From positions 135,635,602 through 135,699,601 of the forward strand of contig NC_086247.1 in the NCBI RefSeq assembly GCF_021018805.1: a DNA stretch of 64,000 nt. Reading direction: 5' to 3'. Below are positions 14,001-26,000 of the stretch, piece after piece; the stretch's first letter is position 1, and each line of letters starts with the position of its first letter. The notes under the pieces were generated by a model. It worked only from the letters and a program-made list of their open reading frames with translations, ran no database searches and was not told the origin of the DNA. Source of the DNA: Prinia subflava (lineage: Eukaryota; Chordata; Aves; Passeriformes; Cisticolidae). The position numbers and the translations under genes were made by a program.

Positions 14001-17000
14001 TACAAAGGCCACCTCAGCCCACAATTGAAACGCTTCCTGCAGTGCGTGGAAGCTGTAGCACTTTGCAAAGAGGAGAGAGATTTTGCTTGGCAGGGTTGTT
14101 CAAAAAAAAGCCAGAAAGGGAGGGGAGGTGTGGGTGATGTGAGAGAAAGCAAGGGGGAGAAATTGGTGCTGTAGTAACAGAATTGAAAGATGGAAAAACT
14201 TAGTCTGAAAGACCTAGCGTGGAAAAAATTTAGAAAACCTACTCATTCAGTTAAGTTCAGTAGTCAGTGGATTTCACCCCTGGTTTGTGCAACAAAAACG
14301 ATTACACCTATGTCAAGGTTTCTAAAATGTGTAGATAACTCCCTACCTTCCCCACTTCGGTAAATAAGTAACTCTGGTTACTTAAAATATGGTTTATAGT
14401 GAATAAAAAGCTAACTTTAAAAAATCCGCTATCTGGAATCTTTGCAACTCCGAATGTTACCTGCTTTATCTATTAAAATTATTTAGTTGCAAGTTCTGAC
14501 TCTGTTCCCTTTGAAGCTTATGAGATACATAAATAACACAGTTCTCCAAAAGGACCATGTGATTTTCAGCGAGTTGCTTAAAATAAAAACACTTGCAGAA
14601 CATTTGTTTGCTGTTGATGACGCAGCTGATTGCAGGCTCTTCAGAGAAGACATATGTGACTCATGAGCTTGTATGGTCATTTCCAATTCATATTGTTATA
14701 TCTTTGTACCCCAATATAACCACAGCGTTTGATGTTTAAGCTGTCGTATTTTAACTTTTAATATATATATGAGAAATATAAATATACCTGGTATATGTGA
14801 GCTGTTTCCGTTTTGCAAAGGAATTGCTGCTTTTCCCAAGGTAGCACTTAAACTTTTTTTTTTTTTTTTTACCCATACTTAACCTTAGATTTAAAAATGT
14901 TTTATGTAATACCTGCAGTGAAATTGGAATGTGTGCTTATATCTAAATGCAGTATTGCTTCTAATTAATGCTCTGTAGTATGAGTAACTGTACCAAACTT
15001 AATCCAAAAACAGTTGTGAAAGCAGGCAAGCTGTGAAACAGAGTTCTCATCTCCATGGCAGGATTGGACCAGTCCAGACAGCACATTTATGATCCTCTTG
15101 GAAACTCTGATCAAATACTATCTGGAATAAGGAGTCAACCCTAGCATGCAGGAACCATACCCTGTCTAAAGGATGAGCTAGGGGTTCAGTTGGAAGATGA
15201 GAGATTGAGTAATGTTGCAATACACAGAAATCTAGATTTTATTTTTTTCATCCTTCTCTTGTACAGGCTTCCGGTGAAGGATTGCAGAGGTTATACCGTC
15301 ATGTACTGCTTTGTTTCTGCCTTTTCAAAATTGATGGGAAGCAGTCCAAAGCCCAACAGGAATTTTGTTAGTGATTTATAATTCAAAAGGGAAATCTGTT
15401 AGGGTAGCATTGTGTGCTGCTCAGAAACATGCAGACAGAGAGAGAAGTTTCTGGGGGAGTTGTTCAGTGGTTTTATATATTTGTTTTCTGGTTTTGGTTT
15501 TGTTTTGTTTTTAAATGGGTTGTTTGTGTGAAGTGTAAGTGTAGTACCTTTGTGTAGAACGTTCCTGCATAAACTTTCCTTCTTACTGCTTCAGCACATC
15601 GTGTAAACAGTGCATTTTAAGACTGCTTTTGCTGTCTCTGTGCTGAACTGTTACATGCTGTTGAGTTGTCATCTCTTGTCAAAAAACACTACGTTGGTTA
15701 CTCATTCATCAGGGCTTTTTATTTTAACAAGTGCTTTCCTTTCTTCCTGTATGCAAAAGAGGAACTATTTATAAATACTTAACAGAGCTCTTAAGTCACT
15801 TACTTAAGACCTTTTCTCATAAAAATTGCTTTGCTCTGGTGCCTACAAAATGCTCCACAGTCATTAGGTAGCTAATGTGCTGTGACCACTGCTTATTACG
15901 GTAATCATAATTAACACACTGATTTCCTGAGCTCTCTGTGTTGTCCTGTACCGGGACTGTGCTGGCCTTGTTGGTAAGTTTGCACTGGGGATGGAGCAGT
16001 CCGGCTGTGATCCCATGATGGCACCAGTTCCTTACAGTAATAACTAATACCTGAGAGTCTGAGCTCACTGGAATTGATTAACCCCCTCCTCCCCCCCACC
16101 CCCCCTCGTGTTCTTGTCCCCGAGATTCGGTGGTAAAGTGTCCTTTGCCCTCTGAAACACCTCGTGCCAGAAGCAGAAGAGTTAGGAGTTTCCAGTTCAG
16201 GTTTTCCCAGGTTGTTCTTTCTCATCTCACAGTTCTCTCTGTGCTCTGCCAAGGTTTCTGCTGTGGCAGAGAACTCGTGGTGACTCCCCCATGGTCGGGA
16301 GGTCTCAGCCCTTTTGTACCATTCCTCCAGCCCAACCATGGTCCACAATGTATTCTTTATTAACAATTAATTGCCAATACCTATCACCTATGCTAACCAT
16401 GTCACCTCTACTCTAAACCAATCCCTTGTGACCCAGCACTGCAGAAGATGGAGGGCAAGAACAAGAAGGAAGAAGAACAGGTCCACACCCTGATTCCTCC
16501 ATCTTGGCTCTTCAGCCTCCATTCTAAAAAACTCCAAATTCTACTTTTTCACCCTGTGATAAACTAACTACTACTCATTTCACACTCTTGAGAATTGTAA
16601 TTCCTCCTGGGCTCTGTGCCAGGGTTTCCAACTCCCCTGTACAGAGTCCAAACCCCCCTGTACAGCTTCCAAATCTCCTGCTCGGGTCCCAGACCCCTCT
16701 GCCAGGGTCCCAGAACCTCCAGGTGACCAGAGAGATGCCCTGGACTCCAACAGCCCCCCAGCCAGCCAACAACAAAACCAAGAAGCAGCTTTTAGTGGGC
16801 TTTGGTGTTGGTTCAGTAGGAGAAATGGGACCATGCATATGTGAGACCAAAACCTGAGTGAGAAATACACTGAACATTGGGCTTTGCTCACAAGTTAAAT
16901 TGTGCCCCATCCAATGCAGAAGAAGCCTTCTCCTAGGGCCTGAGAGAGGTAGCTTTCACAGGGGCTGTGTGCTGAATATTTAATTTTCTCCTGAACGGGA

Positions 17001-20000
17001 AAAGACATGTGGCAAGGGGATTATTCTTTGAACTGTATGTGATCATGAGTGAAAAAGGAGGTATATTAAGTGTTCACAGTACAGGCAGAGGATAACTTCT
17101 AACTTGCATTCCATCCTTTGTGAAATAATATTTTCATGTAGTCCTTCAAAAATCCAGATTTGCATGACTGTTTTTCGAACAAGTTAGTCAGTAGAATTAT
17201 ATATGGCCTTTCTGTGTGATGAGTTTAATAAATTAGTTTTATTTTTCCCAGTTTCTCAGGGAAAGGTTTGAAGTTTGGTGTGGATTGGGTTTTTTTGCCT
17301 CTGAAGTCGATGTCCTGTGTATCCATATTATAATGGTTTCCTGCTGTAGACGTGTGTGTTGTGTAATTTAATTCAATGCTGTTTGTCAGTTACTGTGTTG
17401 TTAGTCTGTATGCAAGAAAAGGGTTATGTGCTTTCTCAGTATAAATTCTCACACTGTAATAATATGTCTTTCTTTTATTAAAGCCCTGGCAGTGAGAACC
17501 AGGAGTTCTTAGAGATTTTGATGAATTAACTTAGTCTTGGAAGCATAAGATATGTAGGTGCTAAGAGCTGATACAAGAAATTTCAACAGCCTTTTTCTAA
17601 TACATTTCCTTTCATCCTTTTCTCCAAACAATAAATTGCAATATTTTCAACAGATCCCCTGTGAACAGCTTGCAGATTCGCTATGATCAATCAGGGAATG
17701 GTTGTGGGGAAAATTTGCCCCCAGTCGCATCCAGCATAGAACAGCTTCTGGAGAGGCAGTGGAGTGAAGGACAACAGTTTTTATTAGAGCAAGGCACTCC
17801 CAGTGACAGTAAGTACTCACAATCTGTTTATTATGACTTTTGCCAACTGTTACTCAGAACTGCTATTTTGTGCTTGTCCAAGAATTTTAATAAAATTTCT
17901 TTTCTGCTGTGAATTGAAATATAACTGTGGTGTACAGTTCTAGCATAGTTCTTAGTGCAGCACATGGCATCATTAGGTTACAAAAGGCTTCTCTGTAATT
18001 ATCTATGTTTTATAGATGGGGAAATCATGTCATGCGAGAGGAAGTAACTTGCAGGTCCAGTTGCAGAGTTTGGAAAAGAATTCTGAACTCTTAGATCCAC
18101 TACTGTAAATATTGTAGTACAGTTCTCCATTTTTCTTTATATTGTGTGATATAAATTTGCATTATAATTTTTTATTGTTCTATTTTTTATTTTTAAATCT
18201 GACTTTTCTACTTCAGTTACTGTTTGAAAAGAAAATATTTACAAATGTTAGGCAGGTGTCCTACTGGGCTTTCATGTCTTTATTATGTTCTGCCTTTCTT
18301 GTGAGTTCCTAAAGCAAGCAAATTATTATTTTCTCGAGTTATGTTTAATAGAGTGGAATAGTCCAGGAATGAATACGTTAAAAGCATAAGTGATCAGCAG
18401 ATCACGTGGATCTCCATATTCAGCAATGTATCAGTATCAAAGAAAATCACTGAATATGTTAAAAAAATTATTTTATTTCAGGTTATGGTTTGGGTTATAT
18501 TTTATTGAACACATTATTCTTCTCATTGGTAGTGTAAAGAGGTATCTAGTTAGTATTTTTATGAATGGTATCCTGACAAAAATGCTAATTGTGAGGAAAT
18601 TCATGCAGGGATAATCCTTTAAACATGATAGCTGGAGGACAGGTTTAGCTAAGTCTTATTGCATCTCATTTGAGCTCACTGAGGGTTCCTTTGTATGTAC
18701 TTGAAGAGGAGGGATAAAAGCTAAATCCTTGGGAAATGACCAGATGTGCCTATACCAGTAGACTTATGTCTGTAGTAGCTCCAGAGGTCATGTTAAACAA
18801 ATACAATTTAGAATTTAAAAAAAAAGAAAGAAAGAAAAAAAAAAAAAGGAGTTTCTCCCTGTGGCTTTACAGTCACACTCTAGTACTGGTTGGGAAATGC
18901 AGGTTGTGAAGCCAAATGGGAGTTTGAGGAGGCTGTGCTTGGCAAAATGAGGTCAGAGGAGAGGGGCTGCCCTGGCTGCGGGAGCGCGGGGGGTACGAGC
19001 GGTGCTCGCAGAGTGCTCCCTGCTGGGGGACTCCGAGATCGCCGCAGGCTCCCACCGAGGGGCGCCGGGACAGCTTCAGGTGGAGGACCTCGGGTTCTCC
19101 ATTGCTTCTCTACATTTGTGATTCACAAGTCATTAAATCAACTACAAGTCTCTAAATCAGTAAAATTCCCTTTTCGTAAACTTGGTTGTTATTATATAAA
19201 CCTTGTTGGTTGCCTGTGCTGTTAGTTGAGCATATTCTTGTCAAACGTCTCAGTTTTATAAGGTTTACAATTCCTAATACTGCAGCTGAACTGGATTTAT
19301 CCCAACTAGGCACTTAACCTGTGCTAGTAAAATACTGCTACTTTTATATTCTGATTTGGGGCTAAGTTATCACCTACTGCTGTTTATTTAAAATGTATGC
19401 TGGCCCTAATGATGCTACTCTTATCCGTATTTAAGCCAGGGTGTAGAGGTATTCCAAAACTGCTGTCACAACACACTGTGAACTTTTTTCTGCAATTTAA
19501 ATTACTCAAAGTTAATCTTAAATCTTTCCACTAAAAGTCAGACATCTGTAATAATTTTATGTTTTCACATATATGCTAGTCTTAATGTAATGCAGAATTT
19601 TAAACTGAATGAAGGTGTTACTCGTTCATTGACTGTGGCTGTGGAATATAATGTGTGCATTTTTGTCTTAGTTTTAGGAATGCTTAAATCATTACACCAA
19701 CTTCAAGTTGAAAACAGGCGTTTGGAAGAACAGATAAAGAATCTGACTGCCAAGAAGGAGCGACTGCAGCTTCTCAATGCACAGCTTTCAGTGCCCTTTC
19801 CAACAATAACTTCAAATCCCAGCCCTTCTCATCAAGTACATGCCTTTCCAGTACAAGCACGTAAGTAGAGGGGATTATTAAAGTGTCAAAGTAATTTGAA
19901 CATGTATTTATATGAAATATCTATTTCATCCACACATGCCATTGATGGGAGATGAATATAAATGTAGGATGAATATAGACCAAGTATTTGCTGATGTGCT

Positions 20001-23000
20001 GAATGTTTAACCATCACTTGGTTTATTTTTCTGAACCATTACTACTTGCTTCAGTGCAGTTTCTCTTTTACTTCTGTTTGGAACACATCTATTTGAATCT
20101 ATTTATTTGCCAATTACTTAGTTAATATTTTACTATTCAGCAATGATTTTAAAGTTGACTTTACATTTTCTGTTTAGCTTTCATTATTTTGAAATGATTA
20201 TTCTGAATCGTTTTACATGTTACAGAAATTTAACCACCGTGTGTTTTTTGAAATAATTATTTTAGCACCTAGCTCTGATTCCTTGAATAGCAGTAAAAGC
20301 CCTCATCTGGGAAACAGTTTTTTACCAGACAATTCTCTTCCTGTACTAAACCAGGTAATTTTTATTTCTTTCTCCCAAACCCAAACTCGTTACAAGTGAA
20401 CTCATCGCAGTCCTGGCACTGCGGTGTTGGGTGAAGTTTTGTGCAGCTGAGGGCTCTGTTGTTTGTTTTGACACCAGGAGATAACCTCCAGCGGACAAAG
20501 CACCAGCAGTTCATCAGCGCTCTCCACTCCCCCGCCTGCGGGGCAGAGCCCGGCCCAGCAGGGCGCGGCAGTCCCCGGAGTTCAGCAGGTCAATGGTGTG
20601 ACAGTGGGGGCACTGGCCACTGGTATGCAGACTGTAACCTCCACCATTCCTGCCGTGCCGGCTGTGGGTGGAATCATTGGAGCGCTGCCAGCCAGCCAGC
20701 TGGCAATCAATGGAATTGTAGGGGCTTTAAATGGGGTCATTCAGACCCCAGCAACAATATCGCAGAACCCTTCCCTCACTCACGCAACCGTGCCACCCAG
20801 TGCAGCACATCCTCTGCCAACCACGCTAAATAACAGGTAAGGATTCACTGGTTTTATGTTTTTCCTCTTAGTGGCTGCTGTTCTTCAGGTTAGCTGGGTT
20901 TTTTCATCTTACTCCAAATGTATTGTTTATTCCTTTGCCTATAATTGTCAAAATAACTTCTACTCCTGGCCTGTGAAAGTGAGGAGGCATTTAATGAAAG
21001 CACAAATAGTCAAGTTAAAGAAATGTTTTCTCTAGACCTTTTGGGAATCCTAGTGAATTCCTGTTTTTTTAATCAAGTCACATTCCCAAACAAATGTAAT
21101 TATGTAAATGAGCTTCAGCTCCTTTTTTTAGTTCAGAAAACAATATTCTTTGTCCTGCCAATTGTTCTTCCAGGATTGAAGGAGCACTGGAAAAGCTTCC
21201 ATTTGTTGCAGGAAGAAGGGGGAGGGGGAGAAGGAGAAGGGTATATGGTCATGTAATTCAAGATGTAATAGGCATAACTAACCAGAGCTGTAATACAGTT
21301 GCATGGTTTTCAGTTGCCTGCACTGACTCTAAACCCAACAAAATCAGTTTTTTCAAGCAGAGTTCTTATGGATTTCTAAACGCATAAAAAGATTCATTTG
21401 TGAGTATTCCTAACAGCCCTTCACCAAAGCCAGGTACCCCCAGTAACATAAACTGCTGCTGCTTGAGCTGCAAGGCAAATGGGTAACAAAAGGAGACAGC
21501 TGATTTCCAGGAGGATGGATGGACTTCTTGGTCTGGAAGTATTTTGAGATAGAGCGGAGCCTGGGCCAGCTCTTTCTTGTTGCTCCCCATCCCCACACCC
21601 CTTGTCCTGTCCCTCACTTAGGAAAGAGAAGCTGCAGTTCTGTGGAGAAGTGCCTGTAAATAGCAAGGGGATTACTTGTCTTTAGTAGAGTTTATTTTTG
21701 GACATTATGGTGGATTATCCATCAAAAAAGACATATGTGATTGGAGTGACGCTAGGGATCCCTAATTTCCTAGCTTCCTTTTCCAGTTTCTTTGCTTCCT
21801 GTTGGTTTGGCAGCTCCTGAATATTTGTGTACTGTATCATAGTGTGGTATTGCTTCAGTAGGCTCATAAAATCTGATACTTCCAAGTGTATCCTGCTGTT
21901 TGCATGTGTCCTTACGTTTTTCCTGAGTATTTTTCATAGTTTATATCCTTCGTGAACGTGAGGTTTCATAGGATAAACAAAAGACTTTCTGTTCATGAAA
22001 GATTTTGTCTTTCAAGAGGATCAGAGGTTTGCGAAAAACACAAAAATTTTGCATTCTCTCCCCAAAAGTGTGAAAAATAGTGAGAGATCAGTGAGGTCAG
22101 TGATATTAACCAGTTGATGCTGCTTTCCACTTTCAGGTACTGCCAGAATATATCAGTAATGCTAAATACCAGTCATGCCACTTTTTTCTCAAATGATTTT
22201 GTTTATACACAGATGATTTGCTTCTCTTTGTATTGCAGAAGTTCCTTTGTTTCTTTTTTAATATCCATTTTAAGTGCCGTAACTCTTCATTGTGTAGCTT
22301 AGTAGTAGAATGTTCCAATTCATGCAAAATACTGCAGCCTGTGTCCTGTTCTGCAGCTCTCATTGTAACCTTTAGTAGAGCCTGGAATACTCCCAGTGAC
22401 TCTTGTTTTCTGCCACAACAAGCTTATGCTGTACAAGTCTGTCAGCACTTCCGCTTCTCTGTTTCTATTACGGCATGATATCTTTCTGCACTGCTCCCTC
22501 AACAATACTAATTTAAAATTAATGTTTATATTACATTGAAAAGTGCACTTTCCACACAATTCTCTGCTTTATTTGAGCTCATCCACATTATTTCCCAGGC
22601 CCTCTTCCTTTCGAGGTGCTTCACAATTACCTTAATTTTCTGTGACTTTCCAGTATTTCCAGTTGTATGTTTAGAAGGGAAAAGTTCAGTAATGTTAGTG
22701 CTAATATGATTCTGATAATGACATGTGCATTCCTCATTCCTGTTTGTCCCATTACAAATGCTTTAGTGAAATATATTAAAAAACATTTTTTATGGGAACT
22801 AAGTTGCAGCGAGGCTCTGGGATGATTTTGAAGGAGGAAAGAAAACCAGACAAAAGCATACTTTCCACTGGTAGAGATCTGGAACTATGGGACACCTGCC
22901 AGGCTTGAGTTCGGTGCTGCTTCAGTGGCAGTGGGTTGCCTGTTTCTTTAATGTTGAATTTCCCTGCTCTTTGAACTGCCCTGGTGGGAAGGTTGAACGG

Positions 23001-26000
23001 TACCAAGCACAGGCAGGCTCCAAGGTTTGGTGCCGTGGTGATGTGAGCTCTCTGACTCTGGTTAGATTGTGTGCTGGGGTCAGGGCTGGAGGTGGTTTAA
23101 ATCAGTTTGTTGGAAAGCTACATGAGAACTCAGCCCTGCTTCTAACTTCAGGGTATTGTTCTGTAATTTTAAAAGACTTGCCAGATGTTCCTGGAAGTCG
23201 CTTGTTACAGTAACTTCCCAAACTTCAGAATCTGTTCCAACAGTTTAATGTGAAAAATAGGCAGAGTGTTCACCGATACAGAGGACTTCTTCATGCATAT
23301 TGTCCTTTTCATATGAACTCTCTAACTGTGGCACACGAGGTGAGAAAACACTGCTGTGCACGCTGTTGTTGGAGAGAGTTTCAGGTTATAGGTAAAAGAA
23401 CCTACATTCATTCAGCAGAGAAAAAATACTTGATCCTTTTCTGGGAAAAAGATGGCTTAGTACAGATTGCCAGCAAGTGGGAGATTAAGTGATTTGAGGA
23501 AAGAGATAGGATTGTTTCTTTACATTCTCGCAACCAGAGAGGAGTGTAGGATGGAGAGTTTCAGACTGATCATGTACCTTTTAATGAGAAGCTAAAAAGG
23601 ATTAAATTTACATTCCAAGCTGATCTGGTTTAGAGAAAGCTCTGTGGTGAAATCTAGGGAACTGTCTCTTCTGGGAAGCTTGGAAGCTGCAGCATTTTGT
23701 CCTCTGCAGTTTGGTTTTGTTTCTAGACGCTCAGATCTCAGCTGCTGACTGAGGGTATTTTCTTTCAAGTGCCAATGCAGAGCAAGAGAGGCAGGCAGAG
23801 CGATTAAAGAGAAGGGAGAACAACAGCAGAAAAAAGAAGTGCAAAGGTAAAACATGATCTGGGAAAAAGAAAGAATATGATAAAAGAATGAACAAAAACA
23901 GCGGAGAAGATTCATTCCAGTATAGAAGAATACAGAAAAAGTGAGGTAAAAAGAGAAAAAGGAAATAATGGTAATATTAGTCAGAGTACTGTGGGAAATA
24001 GTGTGAAAGGCTTTACCTGAGTCCAGGTAGATCCATTCTCAGCCTTTCCCTCACCCACCAAACAGGTCATTTTGTCACAGGAGATCAGGTCAGTAAAATA
24101 GGCCCTGCCTTTGACAAACCTGTGCTGGCTGGGCCTGATCCCCTGGTTGTCCTGCACATGTGAGGGCTCTCAAGAGGATCTGCTCCATGGCCTTCCCTGG
24201 CACAGAGGTCAGACTGACAGGCCTGATGCTGAGATCCTCCTTCCAGCCGTTCTTCTAGACAGGCATCACATTTGCTGTCTTGTAGTCAGCTGGGATCTCG
24301 AGATCCCAGTCAGTCAGGGCTGCTGGAAAATGGTTGAAAGTGTCTCTGTGCACTCCCATCAGCTCCCTCAGTAGCCTTGGGTGGATTCCATCTGGCCCAT
24401 AAAGTTCCTGGTGACACAGGCTTCCCTTTCCCCATAGGATATGGTTAGTGCACCCCCCAGCTGTGTCCCGTAGTGCTCAGACTGTGCAACAAAGTCTGAG
24501 ACAGAGTTTGGATGTGGCTCACCCCATCCCAGTAGGAAGGAATGGTGATGCTTCGGATGCTTTCTTATTGGCTGGTTAATACAAAGTCAAATTACAGCAG
24601 AGCTGGCCTACAGTTTGCTGGCTGCTGTAAAAATGCAAGATAAATATCGTGCCCCGAGGAGCTACATGATTTTAGCCTAATGGTGTGGATTTGTGACTGA
24701 TTTAAGTGAATAATTCCTTACTCCCAATCCCAACAAGAAATCCTGTCATCCTATGCACACCTTCGTACTAGAACTTCTGCATCACACAGTGACCTCATCT
24801 GCATTAACAGAGAATCTGTCAGAGTGTTTTGTATTGGTTCAAGCCTCAGCTCAGTTCCCACAGGTTGCAGCCCATTGTGCAAGACCCAGTATGAGGGGAG
24901 GGGACAGAAGGGTACAGCTCCAAGGGAAATACTTAAATTTTCAACAGCAGGATAAACCTATCATGAAACAACACTTTAATATGTTAATGGGTGTTTAAAA
25001 CTAGTTAAAAGCTAACACTACTGAAAGAGTAAATCCAGCTGTCTTCCTGGTCTTCTATTCCCAGCACACCCTTCTTCATGCTGTTGGTCTTGCAGTAAAC
25101 TGGTGTAGCTGAAGAAACCCTTTGTTTACAGCCTCATTCTCAGCTGGATCTATTGCCTGCCCAGTTTCCTAAATATTTGCAGACAATTTTATGTAGGCAT
25201 GAAAACAGACTGGGAGTGAAGTCGTTGGCAAAAGCAGCACTCCATGGCAGCACCCCTTGGCCCCTTGCAAGGCTGAAGTTGTTTGCTGCATTGCAGACAA
25301 GGTGTGGGCAATATGAGTGCTTTGAATGACACAAAAGATGGGAATTATCAGGAAACCAAGGCAAAGTAAATGCTTGGTAACTAGGTGTTAAAGTTTGGCA
25401 AGACCTGTCTTGTAATATAAAAAAAGTAAATATAAAAACTTTCTGTATAAAGTATTTGGGAAGTTCTTTATAATTGGTATTTTCTGAGTTTCAAATAATG
25501 TGCATGGAGTAGACATATTACAGGCAAGATGTTGCTGTTGCTCAGCATAAATGAGACTCGGGAGCGGTGTCAGAAATTGCAGCTGGACAGTCAGGCAATA
25601 TTTGCAGTATGAAGTCAATGCTAAATAGGGTCTGTCTGTTTGTGTACATCTTTAATGGAAAGCTGAAGTAAAAAGTTCCCATACTTTCATATAAACCACA
25701 GTATTACCCTGTCAAACCCTACAGTGCCTCGGGACTAGGATTGCTTTCTGACCAACAGAGACAACTATTACTCCATCAACAGCACCAGCAATTTCAGCAA
25801 TTACTAAGTACCCAGCAACTCACATCAGTAAGTTTTCCAGTTAATTACTATTTATTCCTCTATTGTATTCTAAGGCATGGATAAACTCATCAGCTTAATA
25901 TAAATAGTAGTAATGCATTTAACTTGATATTAAAGGTTTTGATAATATTCCAGTTGCTTTAACCTTTTTGGATGATAGTCATGTAAAATGTTAGGATATC

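Larger units (their letters stand above)
12477..17653 (+). other. MLLT10: MLLT10 intron containing an ERV LTR
   Basis: No exon is visible in this 5.2 kb intron. It holds an LTR on the - strand at about 16100-16565, a decayed 21-base tandem repeat at 16620-16722, a T17 run at 14854-14870 and a possible conserved non-coding block at 14480-14700. The rest is AT-rich unique-looking sequence. Confidence 0.8.

Noticed and set aside
16575..16910. 111- and 103-codon - strand frames rich in Gly/Trp/Ser
   Set aside because: They are generated by the 21-base tandem repeat beside the LTR.
24111..24374. 87-codon + strand frame
   Set aside because: Antisense shadow of the CR1 fragment; the same peptide wording appears antisense to the CR1 at 52068-52316.
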